5,364 nucleotides of DNA, from positions 1 through 5,364 of the forward strand of contig CALFER010000085.1 of NCBI GenBank assembly GCA_937951895.1, written 5' to 3'. Position 1 is the stretch's first letter. Every line of letters starts with the position of its first letter. The notes under the pieces were generated by a model. The model had not been told where the DNA came from, ran no database searches, and worked only from the letters and a program-made list of their open reading frames with translations. Positions 1 through 5,364 of this stretch are shown piece by piece. The position numbers and the translations under genes were made by a program. This DNA is from an uncultured bacterium. GTDB lineage: Bacteria > CSSED10-310 > CALFER01.

Positions 1-12
1 CGACTACAGTAA

Positions 13-147
13 GGCGGGCACGGGTCTGTGCTGATATGCTGCCGGCGGGCACGGGTCTGTGCTGATATGCTGCCGGCGGACACGGGCCTGTGCTGATATG
101 CTGCCGGCGGGCACGGGCCTGTGCTGATATGCTGCCGGCGGGCACGG
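13..147 (+). repeat. Tandem array of 31-bp repeats (4 full copies plus partial)
   Basis: Four consecutive 31-bp units start at 13, 44, 75 and 106, and a fifth copy of 11 bases (137-147) then diverges. Copies 1 and 2 are identical. Copies 3 and 4 carry T to C at unit position 13, and copy 3 also has G to A at unit position 6. Each unit begins GGCGGGCACGGG and ends GCTGCC, and contains an imperfect palindrome, GCACGGGYCTGTGC (18-31 in copy 1). Bases 1-12 do not match the unit, so the left edge of the array lies inside the window. There are no unique spacers, so this is a minisatellite-type array rather than a CRISPR. An ORF reading through the end of the array from 121 is not credible as protein. 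The array shares its core with the one at 5265-5364. Confidence 0.95.
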
Positions 148-156
148 AGGCCCGCC
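137..156 (+). repeat. Short final repeat copy forming a perfect hairpin
   Basis: The last copy of the left array does not continue into the linker but closes on itself. GGCGGGC (137-143) pairs perfectly with GCCCGCC (150-156) around the 6-base loop ACGGAG. It ends 8 bases before the -35 box of the promoter at 165-192. No T-run follows, so it does not look like an intrinsic terminator acting on plus-strand transcripts. A sister hairpin with the same loop lies at 5261-5280 on the other strand. A boundary, recombination or regulatory role is possible but is inference only. Confidence 0.85.
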
Positions 157-164
157 GCTGCTAT

Positions 165-192
165 TTTACATCACGACAGGGTTAGGTATAAT
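165..192 (+). promoter_or_regulatory. Sigma70-type promoter for the glycosyltransferase operon
   Basis: TTTACA (165-170, five of six consensus bases) is separated by 16 bases from a perfect TATAAT (187-192). Transcription would start near 199, leaving a leader of only about a dozen bases before the start codon at 211, with the ribosome binding site right at the 5' end of the transcript. The site lies inside the upstream extension of the glycosyltransferase reading frame, which argues against any start codon upstream of 211. Confidence 0.65.
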
Positions 193-200
193 CCGGGGTC

Positions 201-205
201 GGAGG
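201..205 (+). promoter_or_regulatory. Ribosome binding site fixing the glycosyltransferase start
   Basis: GGAGG lies 5 bases before the ATG at 211. It selects this start over the open frame that continues upstream to 121, where the codons would fall in the tandem repeat and the promoter. Confidence 0.85.
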
Positions 206-210
206 TTTCG

Positions 211-1242
211 ATGGATCGGGTTGACGTCAATATTCTCAATACGAACGAAATGCACTGTCTGCCGCGCTGCATCGACGCGGTGCTCGCGCAGACCCATCGG
301 GATCTGCGGGTGACGGTCATCGACAATGCCTCCACCGACGGCTCACCCGAATGGGTCGCCCGAAATCGTCCCTCCGTCCGTCTGATCCGCAACGATGCCA
401 ATCTGTATTATTGTGAGGGGCATAATGTCGGCATCCGCGCGAGCGACGCGGAATTCATTCTGCTGCTCAACTCGGACGTCTTCATCATGCCGGATTTTCT
501 CGAAAAAGCGCTCGCGGAACTTCTCACCGGAAAGACCCTCGGAGGCGTCCAGGGGAAACTCTGGAAAATCCAGTCGGCAACAGCGCCCATCCCCTCACCG
601 GACGAACGATGGATCGATACGACGGGGATCTATATGACCCGCAGCCGTCGGAATTTCGATCGCTATCAGGAGGCATTCGATGACGGACGGTTCGATGCGC
701 CGGGTGATGTCTTCGGTCCGGACGGATCCGCGCCGCTATACCGCCGGGAAATGCTCGACGATATCAAGATCGGCAACGAGTATTTCGATCCGGATTTCAA
801 GATCTACCGGGATGTGGTCGATCTGAGCTGGCGGGCGCGATCCCGCGGCTGGAGTTTCCGCTATGTGCCGGCCGCCACCGGATTTCATGTGAGGGGATTT
901 TCGCCGAGAACCCGGAAGACGATGCCGCTGTTCTTCCGGAAACTCTCGTTTCAGAACCGCTTCCTGACACTCCTGAAGAACGACACGATCCCCTGCATGC
1001 TGAAAGACGCGATCAGGATCACCGCTTTCGATCTGGCCATGATGGGACACATGATCCTGCGCGAACCCGATCTGTTCGGTGCCTGGATCGACATCGCCCG
1101 ACTTCTCCCCACCGCACTTCGGAAACGTGCGCATATCCAAACCAATCGAAAAATTCCCAATCGTCTCATCACCGCTCTTTTCCATCCCAGCGCGCCGAAT
1201 CTGCATGCCGATTCGAAAACGCCGGAAAAACCCGCATGGTAA
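211..1242 (+). CDS. Family 2 glycosyltransferase (GT-A fold, WbbL/rhamnosyltransferase-like)
   Basis: The product is 343 residues and probably transfers a sugar from a nucleotide-sugar donor to a growing glycan or lipid-linked acceptor on the cytoplasmic side of the membrane. The nucleotide-binding motif IDNASTDGSPEW is at residues 37-48, HNVGIR at 71-76, and the DXD-type metal site LLNSD at 85-89. An acceptor-side segment, DGSAPLYRREM, is at 171-181, and DVVDLSWRARSRGW at 201-214 is followed by GFH at 224-226. The basic C-terminal tail with RNRFLTLLKN-type spacing (about 249-257) is typical of WbbL-like enzymes. There is no signal peptide or clear membrane span. The family's usual ED motif reads DV at 201-202. 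The start at 211 is chosen for its GGAGG site. The stop overlaps the next gene by 7 bases. The family assignment is firm, but donor and acceptor cannot be read from the sequence. Rhamnosyltransferase is only the nearest familiar type. Confidence 0.9.
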   Translation: MDRVDVNILNTNEMHCLPRCIDAVLAQTHRDLRVTVIDNASTDGSPEWVARNRPSVRLIRNDANLYYCEGHNVGIRASDAEFILLLNSDVFIMPDFLEKALAELLTGKTLGGVQGKLWKIQSATAPIPSPDERWIDTTGIYMTRSRRNFDRYQEAFDDGRFDAPGDVFGPDGSAPLYRREMLDDIKIGNEYFDPDFKIYRDVVDLSWRARSRGWSFRYVPAATGFHVRGFSPRTRKTMPLFFRKLSFQNRFLTLLKNDTIPCMLKDAIRITAFDLAMMGHMILREPDLFGAWIDIARLLPTALRKRAHIQTNRKIPNRLITALFHPSAPNLHADSKTPEKPAW

Positions 1243-3194
1243 CGGCGATCCGGCACCGATTCCGGGGTTTCGCCGCACTCGTCGGCCTTCTGTGCGCGCT
1301 CGCCTTCGGAGGCTGCACGGATCAATCTTCACCCCATGCATTCACCTCCTACTGGAACGCCTTTTCCGCATCCCGTGAATCGACGGCGCCGCCATTCATC
1401 TTCGAGTTCAGCAGGCATATCGCGGAAGCATGGAAGCATGGAGGTGTCGGCGAAACATGCTACGTGCGCTGCATGCGGGGCGATGCGGGGATCCGCACCT
1501 TCATGTGCATGAAACCAAACACCGATGTCACATTCGATGTTTTCATTCCATTGCGAGCATCTCTCGAAACCCGCTCGGTGCTGCTGACCGACCCCGAACT
1601 GTCGCTCGATTGCGATATCGTCTTTTCGATCCGGATCGAATCCGAAACTGTCTCCCGGGTTGTCTGGTCATCGGTGCTCAATACCAAAAACCCCGGACAC
1701 ACGGGGGAGGGAGTGCGGGTTGAGATCGACCTGACGGTCTTCGAGGGCCAGCGGGTACGCATGACATTCGCCTGTGATCGTCGGACGCTGATCTGCAGGG
1801 GATTCACGGCCGCATTTGAGGAACCGGTTCTGCGAGGCATCATGGGGAGGGTGTCGGATCCGGCATCGGCACCCGCTGAAACCGCCTCCCCCGAGCCATC
1901 ACAGCCGCCCCCCAACCTGATCGTGTTTCTGGAGGACACGCTTCGTCCGGATTTCACGGGAGCATACGGCGATCCTCTCATCCACACCCCGGCGTTCGAT
2001 CGCCTCGCCGCGCGCGGTCTTCAGTATACGACCTGCTACAGCACCTCGTCATGGACCCGTCCGGCGGTCGCATCCATCCTGACCGGTCTGCCGGCCTATC
2101 TGCACGACTGCAACAACCGGGACGATGTGCTGAACGAATCCTTCGAGACACTTCCGGAGCGTCTGGCCAGCGCGGGATACACGTGCGTCGGGATGACGGC
2201 GAACGGGAACACGGCGGCGGAATTCGGGGTGGCGCAGGGGTATCACGAGTATCATCTGATCGCGGGGGACAATCCCGATGAGCAGCGTGCGGAAAATGTG
2301 GTGAATCGCGTGATCGCCCGGCTCGAGGCGGGGTTGCAGGAACCGTTTTTCCTGTATGTTCACACGGTCGACCCGCATGATCCTTATACGCCTCCGTCGC
2401 CATACGACAGGCTGTATGCGACCGCCCCGACACCCGGTCGGCCGATCGATTCGGCGTACATGGCCGATGTGCTGAGGCGCAAGCACACCCCTCCACAGGA
2501 AGAACTCGATTACATCCGCGAGCAGTATCGCGGCGAGATCGCGTATCATGACCGGCATTTCGCCCGCATTCTGCGGTATCTCGAATCTTCGGGCCTGAGC
2601 CGGCGATCCGTGTTGTGCGTGATAGCGGATCATGGTGAACAGTTCTTCGAGCATGGCGGGATGATTCATGGAACGACTCTGTTCGAGGAGGAATGTCGCG
2701 TTCCGATGGTATTTTACAGTGGCGGGACGCACGGCCCCGATCTGAGCGACCGTCCGGTGAATCTCGGGCAGATTTTCGACACATACCTTGAAGCCGCAGG
2801 ACTGGAGAATCCCTCATCGAAATCGAATCCCGCCTCCGGCAGGAGTCTCTGGAAGGGCATCACAGAGGGGGTCGATCCGAGCGATCGCATGGACGTTCCC
2901 CTCTACCAGGAACTCTATCTCGACGGCATCCGCAAGCAGGCGTCCCGCACCCGGCAGTTCACGCTGACCCGGGATTTAGTTGCGCCCAACGAACGCTTGT
3001 TCGATCGGGAGCGGGATCCCGGCGAGCGTGAGAATCGGGTGAGCGACAACAGGGAGATCCACCGATCCATGCGGAACGCTCTCGATGAATGGCTCCGGGA
3101 GATGGCCGCGGCGAGGGTTACGGAGAGCGGCCGGATGGGTGAATTGGATGAGGCGACGCGGGAGAATCTCCGGAGATTGGGATATCTGCAATAG
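1236..3194 (+). CDS. Sulfatase-fold lipoprotein with Thr at the nucleophile position
   Basis: This 652-residue protein belongs to the alkaline phosphatase/sulfatase superfamily. A basic n-region, a hydrophobic stretch (about 12-24) and FGGC ending at Cys27 look like a lipoprotein signal peptide, although Phe at -3 is not ideal. Residues of about 55-205 form a strand-rich, jelly-roll-like region of unknown role. A Pro-rich linker (209-226) precedes the catalytic domain (about 227-525). Visible there are metal ligand Asp234 in EDTLRPD, the nucleophile segment TRPAVASILTG (274-284), VDPHDPY (378-384), ADHGEQ (464-469) and MIHGT (476-480). The tail (575-652) carries LFDRERDPGERENR and the LGYLQ-type ending common in sulfatase-like proteins. 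Thr274 replaces the Cys/Ser that becomes formylglycine, as in LtaS- or EptA-type transferases, so a phosphoester hydrolase or phospho-group transferase is as likely as a sulfatase. Translation is probably coupled to the glycosyltransferase by the ATGGTAA overlap. The superfamily is certain and the substrate unknown. Confidence 0.9.
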   Translation: MVTAIRHRFRGFAALVGLLCALAFGGCTDQSSPHAFTSYWNAFSASRESTAPPFIFEFSRHIAEAWKHGGVGETCYVRCMRGDAGIRTFMCMKPNTDVTFDVFIPLRASLETRSVLLTDPELSLDCDIVFSIRIESETVSRVVWSSVLNTKNPGHTGEGVRVEIDLTVFEGQRVRMTFACDRRTLICRGFTAAFEEPVLRGIMGRVSDPASAPAETASPEPSQPPPNLIVFLEDTLRPDFTGAYGDPLIHTPAFDRLAARGLQYTTCYSTSSWTRPAVASILTGLPAYLHDCNNRDDVLNESFETLPERLASAGYTCVGMTANGNTAAEFGVAQGYHEYHLIAGDNPDEQRAENVVNRVIARLEAGLQEPFFLYVHTVDPHDPYTPPSPYDRLYATAPTPGRPIDSAYMADVLRRKHTPPQEELDYIREQYRGEIAYHDRHFARILRYLESSGLSRRSVLCVIADHGEQFFEHGGMIHGTTLFEEECRVPMVFYSGGTHGPDLSDRPVNLGQIFDTYLEAAGLENPSSKSNPASGRSLWKGITEGVDPSDRMDVPLYQELYLDGIRKQASRTRQFTLTRDLVAPNERLFDRERDPGERENRVSDNREIHRSMRNALDEWLREMAAARVTESGRMGELDEATRENLRRLGYLQ

Positions 3195-3378
3195 TTTTCG
3201 GTATTCGGTATGGCGATATAAGGGGACACCTTACTTAATCCAATCTGGGATCATCGCTTTGAAGTATCCGACTATCCAAAGCCATATTTTACAAGGAAAA
3301 ACAGAAATCGAGCGCATGCTTAACTGAATTAAGTATGGTGTCCCTTTATATCAGTATAACAGTACTCACACCGAAAAC
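3194..3378. mobile_element. Palindromic MITE-like element between convergent genes
   Basis: Two 25-bp arms, 3215-3239 (GATATAAGGGGACACC...) and 3328-3352 (...GGTGTCCCTTTATATC), are inverted copies that match at 23 of 25 positions around an 88-base centre. Farther out, GTTTTCGGT (3194-3202) and ACCGAAAAC (3370-3378) form a second perfect 9-bp inverted pair, so the whole unit may be 185 bp. It fills the gap between two convergent stop codons and is visibly AT-richer than the genes. The centre has no credible ORF. No clear target-site duplication is visible, though TTCGGTA occurs twice in tandem at 3197-3210. From memory, GGGACACCATACTTAAT-like ends accompany IS200-like (REP-associated) tyrosine transposases in environmental bacteria; I could not verify this here. 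It may also act as a two-way transcription barrier. No intrinsic terminator with a T-run was seen in the gap. Confidence 0.7.
3315..3337 (+). repeat. Subterminal hairpin inside the palindromic element
   Basis: CATGCTTAA (3315-3323) pairs with TTAAGTATG (3329-3337) over nine positions, one of them a G-T wobble, around the loop CTGAA. It overlaps the inner half of the right arm, so the right arm can fold locally or pair with the left arm. Such imperfect end hairpins are the type of structure recognised by single-strand HUH transposases of the IS200/IS605 group. No matching hairpin of the same strength is seen at the left arm. Confidence 0.55.
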
Positions 3379-3382
3379 GATG

Positions 3383-4609
3383 TCACAACGATGCGGCGAG
3401 ACGGATCCAAGCAAGGACAATCGCAATCGATACAACGGTCACCGGAATCCCGACCCTCGCATGCTCCCAGAAACCGATCTCGACGCCATACTCCCGGGCC
3501 TGCTCGAACGTGATCAGATTCGCGATGCTCCCGATCGTGATCAGATTCCCCGCAAATGTGCTCGAAAGCGCCAGCACATAATACGGCACATCCGTCACGG
3601 GCCGGATCAGCTTGAGCAGCAGCATGGTCGCCGGCACGTTGCTCACCGCGTTGCTCAGGACGGTCGACACGATCGTCAGCGAGAACGCGTTCGACAGATC
3701 GACGCCTCGCCCCGCGAGATACTCCATGAGCAATCCCGGCGCACCGGACATCCCGATCCCGCGGATGACGATGAACAGCGCGCAGAACAGCGTGATGAGA
3801 TGCCAGTCGATGAGCCCCAGGATGGAACGCGTGGCCATCTTCCGGCTGCATAGCAACGCTCCTGCCAGCGTGATCGCCGTGAGTTCGCGCGGAATCGGCG
3901 TGAAGAACATCACCAGCAGAACCAGCGTCACAATCAATCCCTTGTGCGTCTGATGCGCATCATACGATGGCCACGATGGGCCGCGACGTGCGCCGGGCCC
4001 CGTACCATGAAATGAATGTCGGAACGTCACGATCAGGATCGCGTATGCCGCCATCAGGGATAACACGGTCGGCATGATGCACCAGGAAAAGAACGCCCCG
4101 AATCGCAGCGATCCGACCTGACCGATCAGCATATTCTGAGGATTGCCGATGATCGTCGCCGCCGACCCGATGTTACTCGAAATCGCCAGCCCGAGCAGAA
4201 ACGGCGTCGGGTTCAGGCCGGCTTCGAGCAACGAAAAGCACAAAACGGGGGTGAACGCCAGGCACACGATATCGTTGGCCAGGATCGCCGAAAACACCGC
4301 GCTGACCAGCATCATGATGCCCATGAACCGGACGGGACGATCCATGAACCGCGTTATCGCCAGGGCCGTCCGGCTGTAAAATCCGCTCAACCGGAACTGC
4401 GCGGACACGACCATCAGTGAATACAACAGCAGAATCGTGGGAATATCGATCGAATGAAACGCCTCTTCGGTCGTCATCACGTCGAAACCGATCATGGCGA
4501 TGGCGCCGAGAAGTGCGATTCCAGTACGGTCGATGACCAGGCCCGGCACGTGTCCGAGAGCGATGCCGGTGTATGTAAGAACAACGATCAGAATCGCACG
4601 AACGGTCAC
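3383..4609 (-). CDS. Ion transporter superfamily permease (ArsB/NhaD-SLC13-like)
   Basis: This 408-residue integral membrane protein probably moves an anion, or exchanges an ion, across the inner membrane. The two halves of the family's inverted-repeat architecture are both visible. The first signature is SNIGSAATIIGNPQNMLIG (145-163), preceded by AILANDIVCLAFTP (108-121). The second is STFAGNLITIGSIANLITF (350-368), preceded by SNAVSNVPATMLL (319-331). Hydrophobic segments occur along nearly the whole length, with a polar basic loop of about residues 197-223 between the halves. The length fits YbiR/ArsB-like permeases. The GTG start overlaps the stop of the upstream flavin reductase gene (GTGA), with only a weak GGGA site before it, so translation is probably coupled. 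No ars regulator or reductase is present, so arsenite export is not supported. Substrate could be an inorganic anion, a dicarboxylate, or Na+/H+ exchange. The superfamily is firm and the substrate unknown. Confidence 0.88.
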   Translation of the reverse strand: MTVRAILIVVLTYTGIALGHVPGLVIDRTGIALLGAIAMIGFDVMTTEEAFHSIDIPTILLLYSLMVVSAQFRLSGFYSRTALAITRFMDRPVRFMGIMMLVSAVFSAILANDIVCLAFTPVLCFSLLEAGLNPTPFLLGLAISSNIGSAATIIGNPQNMLIGQVGSLRFGAFFSWCIMPTVLSLMAAYAILIVTFRHSFHGTGPGARRGPSWPSYDAHQTHKGLIVTLVLLVMFFTPIPRELTAITLAGALLCSRKMATRSILGLIDWHLITLFCALFIVIRGIGMSGAPGLLMEYLAGRGVDLSNAFSLTIVSTVLSNAVSNVPATMLLLKLIRPVTDVPYYVLALSSTFAGNLITIGSIANLITFEQAREYGVEIGFWEHARVGIPVTVVSIAIVLAWIRLAASL

Positions 4610-5163
4610 TCGTTCCCGATCTTCCAGGCGCGTCCGAGAAACTCGCCGACCTGCCAGTAGGTGTTGTCATGCATCGAAAAGACGATCGGATCGAGTTTTT
4701 TGATATCGGGCAAGCCCTTCGTCAGAATGGATTCCTCACCGTGAGCCGCCACGATCTCCCCGAAAAAAACCTCGTTGGATCCCCCGAAATCAAACGTCTG
4801 GACCAGCTTGCACTCCAGGTTGAGGGGACATTCGTCGATCAGCGGGGTCTCGGTGGCCGTCCCGCGCCGCACCGTGAACAACTCGGATTTGTCCGTGTTC
4901 TTTCCGGTGGCAATCCCGGCGAAATCCGTTTTCTTCACGAGTGCCGCCGGAGGGATGTTGATGCTGAACGCCCTGGCTTGATGAATGCCCTGATTGGTCC
5001 AGTGCATTTTGCTCGATGCGATCGAAATCATGGGAGGGCTGTGCTGGACGATCCCGCAATACGCGATCACCATGAAATTGGCCTTTTCCTGAACATACGC
5101 GCCGACCAGAACCGCCGGCATGGGATACAGATACGTCTTTGGCGTCAGAGCGATTTTCCCCAT
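4606..5163 (-). CDS. Flavoredoxin-like flavin reductase family protein
   Basis: This 185-residue soluble protein has the FMN-binding split-barrel fold of the flavin reductase-like family. It closely resembles Desulfovibrio-type flavoredoxin as I remember it: a TYLYPMPAVLVGAY opening (10-23), the FMN-binding stretch around IAYCGIVQHSPPMISIASS (33-51), FSINIPP (66-72), DFAGIATGKNTDK (80-92), CPLNLECKLVQTFDFG (112-127), FFGEIVAAH (133-141), and the closing VGEFLGRAWKIG (172-183). Such proteins bind FMN and pass electrons, or reduce flavin for a partner; some help in sulfite or disulfide reduction. The start at 5163 is chosen because GGAGG lies 5 bases upstream. The open frame continues to 5250, but that stretch is basic and low-complexity and overlaps the promoter. 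The stop overlaps the downstream permease start. The electron partner is not in the window. Confidence 0.9.
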   Translation of the reverse strand: MGKIALTPKTYLYPMPAVLVGAYVQEKANFMVIAYCGIVQHSPPMISIASSKMHWTNQGIHQARAFSINIPPAALVKKTDFAGIATGKNTDKSELFTVRRGTATETPLIDECPLNLECKLVQTFDFGGSNEVFFGEIVAAHGEESILTKGLPDIKKLDPIVFSMHDNTYWQVGEFLGRAWKIGNE

Positions 5164-5168
5164 TCGAT

Positions 5169-5173
5169 CCTCC
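5169..5173 (-). promoter_or_regulatory. Ribosome binding site fixing the flavin reductase start
   Basis: GGAGG on the minus strand lies 5 bases before the ATG at 5163. An ATG at 5175 overlaps this site and has no good site of its own, so 5163 is preferred. Confidence 0.85.
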
Positions 5174-5220
5174 ATGACCGGACACCGGGACGATGCATCC
5201 CTCCGCCGCCGGCCTGGATG

Positions 5221-5250
5221 ATTAGTACGGAATCCCCGCGAATCTGTCAA
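5221..5250 (-). promoter_or_regulatory. Promoter for the flavin reductase-permease operon
   Basis: On the minus strand a perfect TTGACA (5250-5245) is followed after 17 bases by TACTAA (5227-5222), or after 18 by ACTAAT (5226-5221), as the -10 region. The -10 match is only moderate. Transcription would begin near 5214, giving a leader of about 50 bases. A small GGGA/TCCC hairpin (5187-5201) in the leader is too weak to call a regulator. The -35 box is 10 bases from the repeat hairpin at 5261-5280. Confidence 0.55.
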
Positions 5251-5260
5251 TGTACATAAC

Positions 5261-5280
5261 GGCAGGCCTCCGTGCCTGCC
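5261..5280 (-). repeat. Short repeat copy forming a perfect hairpin, sister of 137-156
   Basis: GGCAGGC (5261-5267) pairs perfectly with GCCTGCC (5274-5280). Read on the minus strand, the loop is ACGGAG, as in the left hairpin. The stems differ from the left copy only at arm position 4, where the G-C pair there is an A-T pair here, so pairing is kept. It is the copy nearest the operon, and the longer tandem units extend away from the genes. Confidence 0.85.
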
Positions 5281-5364
5281 GGCAAGGAAGCGGGTTTGTA
5301 CTCCGATACGGCCTCCGTGCCTGCCGGCAAGGAAGCGGGTTTGTACTCCGATACGGCCTCCGTG
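5265..5364 (-). repeat. Tandem array of 45-bp repeats, running off the window
   Basis: Two identical 45-bp units (5265-5309 and 5310-5354) and the first 10 bases of a third (5355-5364) are visible, so the true length is unknown. Each plus-strand unit begins GGCCTCCGTGCCTGCCGGC. Read on the minus strand, it contains TTGCCGGCAGGCACGGA, matching CTGCCGGCGGGCACGGG in the left array. The remaining linker sequence is unrelated to the 31-bp unit. The copies have no unique spacers. Confidence 0.93.

Noticed and set aside
13..136. TATGCT in each 31-bp unit as repeated -10 boxes
   Set aside because: The match is weak, with no convincing -35 at the right distance, while a much better promoter lies directly downstream.
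13..147. Possible CRISPR array at the left end
   Set aside because: The whole 31-bp unit is repeated with at most two changes, so there are no distinct spacers, and no cas genes are present.
137..156. Hairpin as an intrinsic terminator
   Set aside because: There is no T-run on the 3' side in the plus direction, and the sister hairpin at 5261-5280 also lacks one on either side.
121..210. Upstream extension of the glycosyltransferase reading frame
   Set aside because: These 30 codons fall in the tandem repeat, hairpin and promoter. The family's N-terminus and a GGAGG site both fit the ATG at 211.
1978..2817. Long minus-strand open frames opposite the sulfatase-like gene
   Set aside because: The predicted proteins are rich in Arg, Ser, Pro and His with no recognisable motif, as expected for antisense shadows of a GC-rich gene.
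3085..3327. Small plus-strand frame running from the sulfatase-like gene into the central element
   Set aside because: The first part is out of frame with a real gene and the rest is non-coding repeat. No ribosome site was seen.
3335..3853. Plus-strand open frame opposite the permease 3' end
   Set aside because: It begins inside the palindromic element's right arm, and its Arg/Asp/Gln/His-rich composition is typical of an antisense shadow. The minus-strand frame has clear permease motifs.
3383..4609. Specific call of arsenite efflux pump ArsB
   Set aside because: The signatures are shared across the ion transporter superfamily, and no arsR, arsC or arsA neighbour is in the window.
5164..5250. 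Upstream extension of the flavin reductase reading frame
   Set aside because: The extra 29 residues are basic and low-complexity, cover the promoter and leader, and are absent from flavoredoxins. The strong ribosome site points to 5163.

Overview
The window holds four intact protein genes in two convergent operons, with repeat arrays at both ends and a palindromic element in the middle. The genes are GC-rich. A lipoprotein signal peptide, a sulfatase-fold exported enzyme and structured intergenic repeats suggest a Gram-negative-type environmental bacterium. Planctomycetota, Lentisphaerota or Sumerlaeota-like lineages would fit, but no marker gene fixes the phylum, so this placement is a low-confidence guess.

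Left operon, plus strand. Four tandem 31-bp repeats plus a shorter final copy that forms a perfect hairpin (13-156) are followed by a good sigma70-type promoter (165-192) and a GGAGG ribosome binding site. Next comes a family 2 glycosyltransferase (211-1242). It overlaps by 7 bases a predicted lipoprotein of the alkaline phosphatase/sulfatase superfamily (1236-3194). The overlap points to coupled translation and a joint role, most plausibly in building or modifying a surface glycan or glycolipid. The sulfatase-like enzyme has Thr where true sulfatases have the Cys/Ser that becomes formylglycine, so it probably is not a formylglycine sulfatase.

Centre. The 188-bp gap between the convergent stop codons is almost filled by an AT-richer inverted-repeat element (3194-3378) with 25-bp arms that match at 23 positions. 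It has no ORF of its own and resembles a small non-autonomous mobile element.

Right operon, minus strand. A flavoredoxin-like flavin reductase (5163-4606) overlaps by 4 bases (GTGA) a 12-TM-type permease of the ArsB/NhaD-SLC13 ion transporter superfamily (4609-3383). A TTGACA-containing promoter lies upstream (5250-5221), and beyond it is a second repeat array (5261-5364) that runs off the window.

The most unusual signal is that the two end arrays belong to one family. Each has a core of TGCCGGCRGGCACGG, a different linker, and a short final copy that closes into a hairpin with the same ACGGAG loop. The two stems differ by a compensatory base pair. Each hairpin lies 8-10 bases upstream of a promoter -35 box, in the same orientation relative to the gene.
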